This document shows, piece by piece, positions 9,001 to 15,400 of a stretch of 64,000 nt of DNA. Source of the stretch: Thermoplasmata archaeon (lineage in GTDB: Archaea > Thermoplasmatota > Thermoplasmata > Methanomassiliicoccales > Methanomethylophilaceae). A model generated the notes under the pieces. That model ran no database searches. It saw only the letters and a list, made by a program, of their open reading frames with translations, and was not told the DNA's origin. The DNA is taken from contig SUTB01000004.1 of NCBI GenBank assembly GCA_015063125.1, positions 62,001-126,000 on the forward strand. The letters run 5' to 3'. A program made the translations under genes and the position numbers. Numbering within the stretch: the stretch's first letter is position 1; each line of letters begins with the position of its first letter.

Positions 9001-11402
9001 AAAGTGCGGGCGAACATACCTACAGAGGAAAGCGAGCCTGTGATGTCCCTTCCGTTTACTATGGTACCGAAGAGAGCTTTCGATGAACCGGTGAATCTGG
9101 ACAGGGTGTATCCGAAAGCCGATGTCAAAAGGTTGGCAGGGGTCGTTCCCAATGAACGGGCACGTTCCGCCACCTGTTTTACACTTGATGTGAGACTCCT
9201 GCCCACGTGTCCGCTGGCGCCGTTGGGATCGGGTACCGGTTCAGGGATATCATAGATGTCGTCCAGTAATCCTCTGAAGAATTCCAATGATCCCTTGATG
9301 TCGAAATCCGCATATGAGGATGCATCCCTCAGGAATCCGATGTCCGCTTCCACGGAAAGACCTGAGAACAACTTCTCCAATGCTTCATTCAGGACCATTA
9401 TGCTGAAACCATCGGAGATCGTGTGGTGGAACGCTGCCTGTATGCAATCGCCCGACACTATGTTGAATCTCGCAAGACTATCAGAGAGGATAAAGGGCCT
9501 TCTGATATCATGCACCCTTTCTTTCGATACGGTAACCTCCGGCACGGAACCGAAAACGAACCTCGGTTCTCCGCTCTTATCCGAGATGCTGGCCGTAAGA
9601 ATGGGATACACCTCCAGAAGCTTCCCGATCACCGCTCTTGCATCTTCGTCTCTCACACCCTTGGGGATAGGATGCTCAAGGCTGACTATGTATGGTGCGT
9701 CCGACCTGCCGCTCACTATGTCGAGGTAGACATCCAATGCTCCGCCTGTGAGAGGGCATCCGGTTTCGAGCGTGTACAGCAGCGTTTCCGCCAATCCTCC
9801 GGAAGATGCGGCCAAGGCCCGGGGGGTGCGCCTGGAAAGGATGTCCGCGATACTCACTGACAGACCGTGATCCCTGCATATGTACGACAGCTTAATCGCC
9901 CTGAGGGAGTCTCCACCCAGACGGATGAAGTCATCATCAACGCCGAGGCCTTCTATTCCGAAGACCTCGGAGAATGCCTCACACAGCGTCCTCTCCGCAT
10001 CATTGCTTGGAGCAACATACTCTGTCAACAGTGTCGATTGGTCGGGCTCAGGCAGTGCATGCATGTCCACCTTGCCGTTGGAGTTCCTCGGAAGGGAATC
10101 CATTCTGACGAAGCGCCTGGGAACGAGATAGGAATCGATCTTGCTCATCAGCTCGCCACGGAGCTTCTCTGGTTCTATCTTTCCAGTATAGAAACCGCAC
10201 AGATATGGGCTCCCGTCGGGTCTGTGGAAGACGGCAACTGCCGCATCGTCAACACCATCTATGGTGGACATAGCATATCTGGTCTCGGCCGGTTCGACCC
10301 TATGGCCGTTAATCTTCACCTGTTCCCCGATCCTGCCCAGGATGTGTATCCCATCCTCCATCCTCTTACCGATATCTCCGGTGTGCAGGACGCGTATGGG
10401 CGTCTCCGGATATCCTTCGGACATATCGTCGAGATATCCCAACAAGAGGCCTCTGCCACGGCAAACGATTTCACCCACATCAGCAGGGTTGCCATCCTCG
10501 TCCTCCACAGTTATAGAACTACCAGCTGGCGGTTCTCCGAGGGGAGGGTCCAGATCATAGTTTGTTACCTCGCCGATGCAGATTAATCCTTCAGACAATC
10601 CATAGGAGTTGAATAGCCTGACACCGTCAACACGGGATTGAACACCTGCCTTGTCTCCTCCGAAAACCACATTCCTGATCGATGAGGGTCTTCCCAGAGC
10701 ATCGTAGTATCTAGGTATGAGGATCATGTAATCCAGACGTACCTTGTCCAGAAAGGCACGCATGCGAGGGATGTCGCCTCTTAAGGCATCGTCGATGATG
10801 TAAAGAGAAGCACCGCCGTTGAACGTAGGGTAGAGATCTACATTTGAGACGATGAACGATACGCTGCTGATCGTTCCGACTTTGTCCGTCGTTTTTAACG
10901 GGATGGTCCCGATCTGTGTCTCGACCAGATTCGAGATGCATTCCCTGGATTGAAGCACCCCTTTGGGCGTTCCGGTGGAACCGGATGTGAAGACGATAAA
11001 TGCAGGTTCATTATCGGATATAACCTCTGGTTCGAAATCTGATTGCAGACCTTCAGGCAGCGAAAAATCCCTTCTGATCACGAGCTTAGCACCGCTTGAT
11101 GCTATCATCATCTCGGCACGCTGCTCCGGAACTGAGGGATCCAAACTGAAGTAGATCGCCCCGATATTCATGCATGCATATCTAAACGCGAAATGCAGCG
11201 CGCTACGCCCGGTATTGATAACGACAACATCTTTCCTTAGTATGCCGCCATCTTTGAGATAATTGGTGCATCTGCCAATCATAGCGAGGAATTCTGAATT
11301 GGAATAGGATTTGTCCCCATCCGTTTCATACACGCAGAGTTCGGTGGGGTCCTCTCTCATCTTACGGTACGTCGTTGAGAGGATTTCCTGCGCTGTCAGC
11401 AT
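1..11402 (-). CDS. Multimodular non-ribosomal peptide synthetase, A-T-C-A-T-C-A-T-C-A-T-E (3' end beyond window)
   Basis: This cytosolic enzyme assembles a peptide on carrier-bound phosphopantetheine arms. The frame appears open for 3,800 codons and runs off the left edge. Carrier (T) domains carry GGDSL with serines at about residues 499, 1471, 2446 and 3422. Three condensation (C) domains carry HHTISDG or HHTIFDG at about 659, 1631 and 2606. Adenylation (A) domains carry TSGTTG/TSGSTG, YGPTE (YGLSE in the first) and a final NGKVD lysine. The last domain is an epimerase: NHIAVDGVSW near 3590, EGHGRD at 3704, RTVGWFTCMYP, then FNYL. Hand-aligned pocket codes (GrsA numbering, uncertain) are A1 IVVIVGSICK, A2 DVEHVGKVSK, A3 DMLFFAGALK and A4 DANFIGGACK. 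There is no leading C domain, so A1-T1 is the loading module. A TATA-like stretch about 28 bases upstream suggests a leaderless ATG. No MbtH, phosphopantetheinyl transferase or release domain is visible. Confidence 0.96.
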   Translation of the reverse strand, partial: MLTAQEILSTTYRKMREDPTELCVYETDGDKSYSNSEFLAMIGRCTNYLKDGGILRKDVVVINTGRSALHFAFRYACMNIGAIYFSLDPSVPEQRAEMMIASSGAKLVIRRDFSLPEGLQSDFEPEVISDNEPAFIVFTSGSTGTPKGVLQSRECISNLVETQIGTIPLKTTDKVGTISSVSFIVSNVDLYPTFNGGASLYIIDDALRGDIPRMRAFLDKVRLDYMILIPRYYDALGRPSSIRNVVFGGDKAGVQSRVDGVRLFNSYGLSEGLICIGEVTNYDLDPPLGEPPAGSSITVEDEDGNPADVGEIVCRGRGLLLGYLDDMSEGYPETPIRVLHTGDIGKRMEDGIHILGRIGEQVKINGHRVEPAETRYAMSTIDGVDDAAVAVFHRPDGSPYLCGFYTGKIEPEKLRGELMSKIDSYLVPRRFVRMDSLPRNSNGKVDMHALPEPDQSTLLTEYVAPSNDAERTLCEAFSEVFGIEGLGVDDDFIRLGGDSLRAIKLSYICRDHGLSVSIADILSRRTPRALAASSGGLAETLLYTLETGCPLTGGALDVYLDIVSGRSDAPYIVSLEHPIPKGVRDEDARAVIGKLLEVYPILTASISDKSGEPRFVFGSVPEVTVSKERVHDIRRPFILSDSLARFNIVSGDCIQAAFHHTISDGFSIMVLNEALEKLFSGLSVEADIGFLRDASSYADFDIKGSLEFFRGLLDDIYDIPEPVPDPNGASGHVGRSLTSSVKQVAERARSLGTTPANLLTSAFGYTLSRFTGSSKALFGTIVNGRDITGSLSSVGMFARTLPLVVDCHDRSVAEFLRETNDTIISVISNQRCPFHAIASEFGMDFSVVFNHLSGLETVRLEDREIVADISFDVFVSGDTYNLSCTHSQKYTDDTVQRMAETFDRIVAGLIRCERLSDIGYTSEEELDILDSISDTAVPLKFNDITKAFRQSVSEHADRTLLTYLDHNYTYSEVDRISDSIASALVGQGVTSGDSVAVMVPRSEWYLLGALGVLKTGAAYVPIDTSYPDERVSFMLSDSFSKAVICTAETRERCKSLSEIPIVSCDEVKTSRFGHKSISPTDTAVILYTSGTTGTPKGSLITHLAVENYSEFYSRATCISPDHKVALYHSFGFDVHLESMFSPIISGASVEIIPEDVRLDLDLLYDYVTDHRIDNLHLPTVIGRMFAEKHPECGLRYLVVGGEKFMDMAVLPDYPVMEKYGPTEATVSVTYQVLDARTYTESVGIPIQNTAVYLLDAEHRRVPIGAVAELYLSGYQLSSGYLNNPQREAEAFFDNPFCKEKGYERMYATGDFFRLLPDGTLGIIGRRDGQVKIRGNRVELTEVESCIRTMEGIDDVTVQPIVQDDGSKELCAYIVTSPSSEITAEQIRAFVSERKPDYMAPSFVVVLDSIPLNVNGKVDRHALPEPNESQLIREFVAPRNNTEKALCDSFSVALGIDRIGIEDDFIRLGGDSLKAVKAVSACRSFGLEIKVSDILGRRTPKSIASSISHIHTECIYTLETGCPLTGGSLDIYLDVESGKSDSVYVINTTYPVPEGISDKQVLDAISALIGVHPVLRSRIVIQNGEPWFAVDAKPLITVSDLPVEDIRRPFELSESLSRFHIVSGKYVQAAFHHTISDGLTSDIVGKSLESILNGIIPDRDVGFLKDASLYASSEQSEEFFIEMLSDTEFTLTEDLEGEIGFGHVTLSQPLERIIESARSFGTTPANLLCAAFGYTLSKFAGTSDAVFTHIVNGRDLTGSENSAGMLVRTLPLALDCKDRTVKEFVTEASERIFGTVANQLCPFHRIVNDLNIRFGIVFNHLTGVEQHGDAVLSGMKERDVIGDLTFNLIQSDESYILAYVHSSKYSESTVQSMVRAFDLVLSGFMSCSRLSEIRYVTSEDLDKLDSLNDTARSLRFNDILEAFSHSVSEYPERRLLSYLDRSYTYSEVDRVTDSIAAALRASGVNKGDNVAVLVPRSEWYLLCSIGALKTGAAYVPIDTSYPDERASFMIDDSSAKSILCVAETMDRASRLSSVTVICCSECADAEFEPVTVSPEDAAIVLYTSGTTGQPKGAVIGRRALINLSEWYVSCTDMVPDDVYSFYTAYTFDMHALALYPVLVCGASLDIVPEDIRLDMHVLNDHFVKAHTTHTFMTTHLGRMLAELGLESDLRVLFVAGEKLGEFDASTPYQVVDGYGPTESLALVTQIPVNDKKDPSSVGRFQSNIKGYILDAEHRRVPVGAVGQLFLSGYQLSSGYLNAPERNAEAFFSNPFCKEKGYERMYATGDFFRLLPDGTLGIMGRRDGQVKVRGNRVELTEVESCIRSMEGIDDVTVQPIIQNDGSKELCAYIAISPSAPSVPTEQVRSFVSERKPDYMVPSFVVVLDRIPLNVNGKVDKSALPKPDVSELKAEFTAPGNDTEKALCEAFSVALGIDRIGIDDDFIRLGGDSLKAVKAVSVCRSSGMKILVSDILTKRTPRTIAASSVSAYTENIYSLETGCPLTGGSLDVYLDIESGRSDSVYIIDATYPMPEGTTDNQALEAISTLLDVHPVLRSRITVDKGEPWFSIDSEPQITVSDSPVDDVRRPFELSESLSRFHIVSGKYVQAAFHHTIFDGLTSSIIGKSLESILNGIIPDQDVGFLKDASLYASSEQSEEFFSDMLSDTDFILTEGPDGHFGAGHIILSESLDRIVSSARSLGTTPANLLCAAFGYTLSRFSGTRDAVFTHTVNGRDLTGSEGSAGMFVRTLPLALDCRDRTVGEFVSEASERIFGTISNQLCTFHSIAKNLGIGFGVVFNHLTGVEQYGDAVSSEMKESDIIGDLTFNLIQSDGSYILAYVHSSRYSEGTVQRMAHVFDHILSGLMSCSYLSEIGYTSAEDLDILDSINRTAVPLNFNTVLDAFRHSVSEFPDRALLSYMGRRYTYAEVDRITDSIASSLAGQGVGIGDRVAIVVPRSQWYLLCALGAMKAGASYIPIDTSYPDERISFMIDDSSAKVVLCTSEIKGRCESLTGRLIIGCDGIQPSEFKPMTVQPTDVALILYTSGTTGRPKGTLISHRAVENISEWTAYRFSQSSEDVLGMHSSFGFDAHLNALFAPFLTGSAVDIVPEESRLDIDSLYSHIEGAGITGMFLSTQLGKLLIEKHPEVKLRNVILGGEALGKFDVFTDVNVIDGYGPTENTACTSSISVSERNYSSSVGIPNMNSKVYILDSERRRVPVGAVGELYVSGYQLSSGYLNNPEKNSEVFLDNPFCDEEGYERMYATGDFFRLLPDGTLGIIGRRDGQVKIRGNRVEPTEVEACIRSMEGIGDVTVQSIVQNDGSKELCAYVVLHSASGQHISGESVRSYVAERKPDYMVPSFVIILEKIPLNVNGKVDMRALPKPDISSLRKEYTAPRNDIEKVLCDAFSSALGIEGIGIDDDFMRLGGDSLKAIRAVSSCRSQGIEIKAKDVVSLRTVRAISSTVSSAADMGSSVGNIGEIPIHSIFLKSGTADQRDTFVQHMDLLCPQSLDEGILQHAIDAVTDRHDMLRAIYDGRPRIRDQGIRVCDVTLVEAFSEDDILSSSAFALSTLSLSEGRLMACLLISYEGRRYIRLMINHIAVDGVSWNIILSDLSECISAAIDGREPSLPPRTMPIRDWIARGYQPTESERRYWDKVKIDANVPELESEPFSISLPLSAENRYGIGKQDILLTAFAESFKDITGTDLVLRMEGHGRDHDVERTVGWFTCMYPLVLSTTGDPVRDVFSVRKARRSVPKGGRGYGYLRNDLPPITFNYLSSAFSYSDSLLEAVRLPISYQEPPDMGELLS
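2780..3960 (-). repeat. NRPS condensation-domain repeat, copy 2 (module 4)
   Basis: Second copy of the duplicated condensation-domain block. It keeps the HHTIFDG active-site motif, with Phe where copy 1 has Ser. The distances from T2 to T3 and T3 to T4 are 2,925 and 2,928 bases, so whole modules appear to have been copied. Such repeats are a risk point for short-read assembly. Confidence 0.75.
5705..6885 (-). repeat. NRPS condensation-domain repeat, copy 1 (module 3)
   Basis: This stretch encodes the third-module condensation domain. It is nearly the same at DNA and protein level as the block about 2.92 kb away in module 4. Long shared runs can be read directly, for example around 6391-6470 against 3471-3550. 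The neighbouring A-domain ends are also alike (7415-7500, 4490-4580, 1570-1650). I infer recent tandem module duplication or gene conversion. Boundaries are approximate. Confidence 0.75.
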
Positions 11403-11419
11403 ATCTACGCCCAATGCAG

Positions 11420-11436
11420 ATATTATATTAATGAAA
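11420..11436 (-). promoter_or_regulatory. Putative TATA box of the NRPS gene
   Basis: On the minus strand an AT-rich TTAATATAAT stretch is centred about 28 bases before the NRPS ATG. That is the archaeal TATA-to-start distance, so transcription would begin at or very near the start codon. No good Shine-Dalgarno sequence precedes the ATG, which fits a leaderless message. An in-frame TGA lies upstream; a TTG four codons before the ATG is the only other start candidate seen. Confidence 0.55.
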
Positions 11437-11504
11437 TGTGCTCAACCAGCCATATTTTAGAATACTCAGCCAATAGTTTAACTCATACAAATCTTGGATC
11501 GTCC

Positions 11505-11636
11505 TCAGAGAGATCGTGAAGGCCCTTTCCTGAACCCCACGACGTTGTCCCTCATGGGAAGGTGCTTGTTCCTGATGGACTGTGCTGCTATTCCGAATGT
11601 CTGAATGACATCATTTCCTATGTTTCCTGTTGCCAT
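11505..11636 (-). CDS. Small hypothetical protein, 43 aa, upstream of the NRPS gene
   Basis: I do not recognise this 43-residue ORF. It starts MATGNIGNDVIQTFGIAAQS and ends in a basic RKGPSRSL tail with no cysteine and no membrane segment. It is supported by a good ribosome-binding site (GAGAGG about 6 bases before the ATG), a TTTAAAT element further upstream, codon use like its neighbours, and a TGA stop. It lies about 100 bases before the NRPS start on the same strand and could share its transcript, although the NRPS has its own TATA-like box. It might be a short regulatory or accessory peptide; a chance ORF is also possible. Confidence 0.45.
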   Translation of the reverse strand: MATGNIGNDVIQTFGIAAQSIRNKHLPMRDNVVGFRKGPSRSL

Positions 11637-11866
11637 GTCTATTCCTCTCAATTCGTTGATTTAAAGGGTTCAACATCCGGAATTAGGTAATTTCACATCA
11701 GATCGCATAACAAAATGAATCTTGAGTTGTAGATTTCTGCGAGCCATGGCGTAGAAAGGTTGCTGAACAACTTTCCAAAACCCACCGAAATGGTGAATCG
11801 CGCGTTTTCGCTGGGCTGGAGTGTTCTGCATCTCTCTCGGCGCTATTCTCACCTTATGACAACCCG
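11637..11866. other. Intergenic stretch without a convincing gene
   Basis: Between the small ORF and the acetyltransferase I see no reliable gene. One minus-strand frame is open for 66 codons (11670-11870) and would overlap the end of the acetyltransferase by four bases. It has no clear ribosome-binding site and no recognisable domain. A decayed gene fragment is possible but cannot be shown. Confidence 0.4.
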
Positions 11867-12514
11867 TCAATCGGAATTCGATTGAGCCCTTCTGATCATC
11901 CCATAGTGCTTGATGTCGGTTCCTGGGAGCTTCCCCACTTCCGCCAGTTCGAAACCGAAATGCTCATAGAAGGGAACGTTGGATGCATCATGGGTTTCCA
12001 GATAGGCGGAGCAACCTATGTCGTCAAGGTAACCGAGGAAGGGGTCAAGCATCTTCCTGGCCAGGCCCTTACCCTGATAGGCGGGCTCTACGGCCAGATT
12101 GGATACGTACCATGTGTCCCTGTCTATGTACCTGTTCATCATGTCTACGCAGTAGTCCTCATAGGATGACAGCTTTGTCAGGACACTGAATCCGTACCTC
12201 ATGCCCAGCCTGAGGCCTCCTTTCATGATGAAATCGAATGTCCCTATCTTCGATCCCGGAGGACAGAGGGACAATATGCCGTGCCCGTCGACAGATATGT
12301 TGATCCCGTCCCTGCAGGCGATCATCTGCAACGCGCATATCTCTGAGATGCAATGATCATCATAGCCTTTCGGCAATGTGTAGTCGAAGCACGGATATCC
12401 TCTATAGCTCTCACCGCAGAACCTGGTTTTTGTGCGCTCATCGCCCTTGCGGATTATGGATAACCCTTCTGTCCTGGAGATGATCTCGATCAGATCAGAA
12501 TGAGCGGCCTTCAT
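11867..12514 (-). CDS. GNAT family N-acetyltransferase
   Basis: A 215-residue protein whose C-terminal half has the GNAT fold, which transfers an acetyl group from acetyl-CoA to an amine. Visible signs are the beta4 strand WYVSNLAVEPAY, the acetyl-CoA pyrophosphate loop QGKGLARKM near residue 150, and the late motif NVPFYEHFGFEL near residue 185. The N-terminal half (CGESYRGYPCFDYTLPKGYDD) is not part of the usual motif set and may set the substrate, which cannot be predicted. It is a single gene reading towards the NRPS. A tailoring or self-resistance role for the NRPS product is conceivable but has no support beyond proximity. Confidence 0.88.
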   Translation of the reverse strand: MKAAHSDLIEIISRTEGLSIIRKGDERTKTRFCGESYRGYPCFDYTLPKGYDDHCISEICALQMIACRDGINISVDGHGILSLCPPGSKIGTFDFIMKGGLRLGMRYGFSVLTKLSSYEDYCVDMMNRYIDRDTWYVSNLAVEPAYQGKGLARKMLDPFLGYLDDIGCSAYLETHDASNVPFYEHFGFELAEVGKLPGTDIKHYGMIRRAQSNSD

Positions 12515-12589
12515 GTCACTTAATTGGATTTCCGTCTATTATACTTATGCGACGAGAGTCCGCTTCTTCTAGATGATATGCTATGAAAA

Positions 12590-12672
12590 ATTGAATTTTA
12601 TCCCTATTTTTCCCTCATAAAAGTTGTGAAATTGTCCTATTTTTTCCTCATAAAAATTGAATTTATATATGT
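12590..12672 (+). promoter_or_regulatory. Direct repeats and TATA box before the AAA ATPase gene
   Basis: Two near-identical copies of CCTATTTTTCCCTCATAAAA lie at about 12602-12621 and 12634-12654, each next to a TTGAATTT element. The second runs into a TATA box (TTATATAT, 12663-12670). The box is 25 bases before a GTG that starts the ATPase, so the message is probably leaderless. The direct repeats look like operator half-sites for a repressor. Confidence 0.55.
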
Positions 12673-12691
12673 CCAGATCATTCATTCATTC

Positions 12692-14155
12692 GTGAGACGC
12701 AAAATTACTGAGAAAATGGCTTCATGGAAGGACGATTCCCAAAGGAAGGCTATCTTGATCCGCGGCTGCCGCCAGATTGGGAAAACGTACATCATACGTG
12801 ATTTCATATCATCCAATTACGAATGTTACATGGAGTTCAACCTGGAAGAGCGCAAAGACATCGCCCAGCTCTTCAGGGATAAGAATCTTACAGCCCCTGC
12901 GATAATCGACCGTTTGATATTCGACTCCCCCGATATCAAAAAGATCGTACCGGGCAATTCAGCAATCTTTCTGGACGAGATCCAATCGTGTACTGAAGCA
13001 TATGCGTCCCTGAAGGCTCTCGCCGACGATGGCAGATTCGACATATTCGCCTCCGGATCGCTTCTGGGGGTCATGTTGAACGATCTTCAGGATCAATCCC
13101 CGCTGGGGTATGTGAACATGATAGACATGTATCCCATGGATTTTGAGGAATTCCTGTGGGCAATGGGGATCGATCCCGAATATACGGAATACATCAGGAA
13201 ATGCATCCTCAGATGCGAGAGGATCGACGAATTCATACTGACGAGAATATCGGATCTGTTCAGAAGATATCTCGTGGTCGGAGGGATGCCTGCAGCCGTC
13301 ATCGATTACGCCTCCAAACAGGATTACTCCAGCGTGCGCTCGATCCTCGGTGATATAGCTGAGCTCATAGGACAGGATGCGCAGAGATATTCCAAAGGTG
13401 CGCAGAGGATGCACATAGATGCATGTCTGAAATCCATTCCGGAACAGCTTGCAAAACCCAATAAGAAATTCCAATACACCCGCATAGAGAAGAGGAAAGG
13501 CGTGGGAAAGAGGATCTACGGCCCTGCGCTGATGTGGCTCAAGAATGCCGGTCTGATCCACATATGCAACAATGTCACGGAACCGGTGTCCCCTCTAAGA
13601 GAAAGAACCGTCGCTGATGTATTCAAGATCTATTTGGCCGATACGGGCATACTGATGGCGCTGACAGAGGAAAACATCGAAGGGACGATCGTCAACAGGG
13701 ATCCTCTGGCCAACAACGGGATGGTCATGGAGAACGCCGTTGCCTGCGCCCTTAGATCCAAAGGATACACCCTGAGATACTATGAGAAAACCAACAGCAC
13801 CTTGGAGATAGAATTCGTGGTTAACCTTCAGGGAAGCATTACGGCCATGGAGGTGAAATCCGGTAGGAAAAAGAAGTCCAAGTCACTGAAAATGGTCTTC
13901 ACAACGACTCATACCGTGGACAGGGCGATCAAGCTTTCCGAGGGCAACGTATTCAAGGATGAGAACGGTGTGGAGCACTACCCGTTGTTCGGGGTCTGCT
14001 TCTTCCCTGATGCTTCGTACAGCGATCTCGGCCCCATCGATTATATGGACGACCTGAAGGGAAGGCTCAGAATGATCGGTGGAAAGGATGCGCCCGATGA
14101 GAGCAGAATCGCCTTAAAAAGATTGGGAATGAGAAACAGCGCAAAAGATGCTTAG
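12692..14155 (+). CDS. AAA ATPase with C-terminal DUF4143 domain
   Basis: This 487-residue protein belongs to the widespread prokaryotic family joining an AAA_14-type ATPase to a DUF4143 region with nuclease-like features; its cellular role is unknown. Walker A is RGCRQIGKT near residue 25 and Walker B is AIFLDEIQ near residue 92. The C-terminus has LEIEFVVN and AMEVKSG, reminiscent of the D-ExK core of restriction-type nucleases. I chose the GTG at 12692 because a TATA box lies 25 bases upstream; a longer reading from 12626 would cover its own promoter, and ATG 12716 is an alternative. The stop is TAG, the only amber stop among the genes here. Readthrough would add an amber-encoded residue plus 11 codons, to a TGA at 14189-14191. 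It is probably an accessory gene. Confidence 0.85.
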   Translation: MRRKITEKMASWKDDSQRKAILIRGCRQIGKTYIIRDFISSNYECYMEFNLEERKDIAQLFRDKNLTAPAIIDRLIFDSPDIKKIVPGNSAIFLDEIQSCTEAYASLKALADDGRFDIFASGSLLGVMLNDLQDQSPLGYVNMIDMYPMDFEEFLWAMGIDPEYTEYIRKCILRCERIDEFILTRISDLFRRYLVVGGMPAAVIDYASKQDYSSVRSILGDIAELIGQDAQRYSKGAQRMHIDACLKSIPEQLAKPNKKFQYTRIEKRKGVGKRIYGPALMWLKNAGLIHICNNVTEPVSPLRERTVADVFKIYLADTGILMALTEENIEGTIVNRDPLANNGMVMENAVACALRSKGYTLRYYEKTNSTLEIEFVVNLQGSITAMEVKSGRKKKSKSLKMVFTTTHTVDRAIKLSEGNVFKDENGVEHYPLFGVCFFPDASYSDLGPIDYMDDLKGRLRMIGGKDAPDESRIALKRLGMRNSAKDA

Positions 14156-14235
14156 CACGGATTATATGATAGAATGACCGGCGAACGATGAATGAACTGC
14201 CTCGATGCGATGCGAAATTCGTTCCGAAAAAATGG

Positions 14236-14267
14236 ACTCTGATCCGATATGCCGGATCAGAGTTTTT
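14236..14267. terminator. Bidirectional hairpin terminator
   Basis: Perfect 10-bp stem ACTCTGATCC / GGATCAGAGT with an 8-base loop, followed by T5 on the plus strand; the minus strand also has a T-run a few bases past the stem. It lies between the convergent AAA ATPase and dnaJ genes and can serve both. Confidence 0.8.
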
Positions 14268-14276
14268 GTGATCTGT

Positions 14277-15395
14277 TCAAAACAGCTTCTTGCGTGACTT
14301 CTTGGTTGTCTTGGAAGCGGTGGAGTCCAGCTTGAGCAGGAGCTCCTTCTCCTCATCGGTGACCGATTTCGGAACGTTGACGAAGACACGAACCATCAGG
14401 TCGCCTCTGGAGGATGAGTTCATCCTCGGAAGTCCCTTTCCGGGGACCTTGAGGACGGTTCCCACCTGCGTTCCCGAAGGGATGGTTATCTGCACCTTGT
14501 CACCGTCGATGGCAGCGACCGTCTCCTCCCCTCCGAGGACAAGCTTGGGGTATGTGGTGGTGACCTTGGACCATAGGTTGGCCCCGTCGCGCTCGAACTC
14601 CTTGCTCTCCTTGACATGGACCACTACGAACAGGTCCCCTGCGGGTCCGCCGTTGTATCCTGCGTTCCCCGCTCCAGGGACTCTGATCCTCATACCGTCG
14701 TCTATCCCCTTGGGGACGTTCAGGTCGATATGGGAATCGGTGGTGTACCTTCCGTTGCCGTGGCAGCGGGGGCACTTCTCCGCAGAGGTCTTACCCTTAC
14801 CGCGGCAGTCGGGACAGTCGGATACGGAGACCATGTTCCCGAAGGGGGTCCTCCTGACCATCTGCACCTGACCGGATCCTCCGCACTTGGAGCATGTGGT
14901 GACCTTGCCGTCCTTCCCTCCCGTTCCATTGCATGCACTGCATACGACGGCGTGGGGGATGTCCAGCTTGACCTTCTTGCCCTCGAACACGTCCTTGAGG
15001 GTGATCTCCAGGTCATATCTGAGGGAGTCTCCCTGGGACGGTGAGTTGCGGGATCTGGAGGACCTCATGCCGCCGCCGAACATGCTTCCGAAGATGTCTC
15101 CGAATATGTCGCTGATGTCGTCGGCACGCGTGAAGTTATCCCAGGTGAATCCGCCCTCACCGAACTGCTGTTTGACTCCATCGAAGCCGTACTGGTCGTA
15201 CAGGCTCCTCTTCTCCTGATCCGAGAGGACCTCATAGGCTTCCGAGATCTCCTTGAATTTAGCTTCCGCTACCTCCTTGGGCTCGGTGGATACGTCAGGG
15301 TGGTACTTCTTCGCAAGGGAGCGGTACGCCTTCTTTATCTCCTCGGGTGTCGCGTTCTTGTCGACCCCGAGGACCTCATAGTAGTCTCTCGGCAT
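14277..15395 (-). CDS. dnaJ: Chaperone protein DnaJ (Hsp40)
   Basis: Cytosolic co-chaperone that delivers unfolded clients to DnaK and stimulates its ATPase. The 372-residue product has the full type I layout: a J domain ([16 protein letters not shown] near residue 33), a Gly/Phe-rich linker, four zinc-binding repeats ([32 protein letters not shown]) between about 140 and 205, and the C-terminal client-binding region. I prefer the ATG at 15395 (MPRDYY), preceded by GAGTGA. A GTG at 15404 overlapping the dnaK stop would add three residues. It is the last gene of grpE-dnaK-dnaJ. In archaea this system was acquired from bacteria. Confidence 0.97.
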   Translation of the reverse strand: MPRDYYEVLGVDKNATPEEIKKAYRSLAKKYHPDVSTEPKEVAEAKFKEISEAYEVLSDQEKRSLYDQYGFDGVKQQFGEGGFTWDNFTRADDISDIFGDIFGSMFGGGMRSSRSRNSPSQGDSLRYDLEITLKDVFEGKKVKLDIPHAVVCSACNGTGGKDGKVTTCSKCGGSGQVQMVRRTPFGNMVSVSDCPDCRGKGKTSAEKCPRCHGNGRYTTDSHIDLNVPKGIDDGMRIRVPGAGNAGYNGGPAGDLFVVVHVKESKEFERDGANLWSKVTTTYPKLVLGGEETVAAIDGDKVQITIPSGTQVGTVLKVPGKGLPRMNSSSRGDLMVRVFVNVPKSVTDEEKELLLKLDSTASKTTKKSRKKLF

Positions 15396-15400
15396 CAGTC

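Noticed and set aside
103-11154. Many plus-strand ORFs of 60-240 codons over the NRPS region
   Set aside because: They lie opposite the continuous NRPS frame, have no family motifs, and their codon use is that of an antisense shadow.
1-11402. Possible bacterial contamination of the NRPS segment
   Set aside because: The segment is continuous with archaeal genes and has an archaeal-type TATA box and similar codon use. It cannot be fully excluded without read-level data.
11670-11870. 66-codon minus-strand ORF, possibly a gene remnant
   Set aside because: No ribosome-binding site, no recognisable domain and a small overlap with the acetyltransferase; too weak to annotate as a gene.
12626-12691. 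N-terminal extension of the AAA ATPase from ATG 12626
   Set aside because: The extension covers the direct repeats and the TATA box; the GTG at 12692 fits the promoter spacing.
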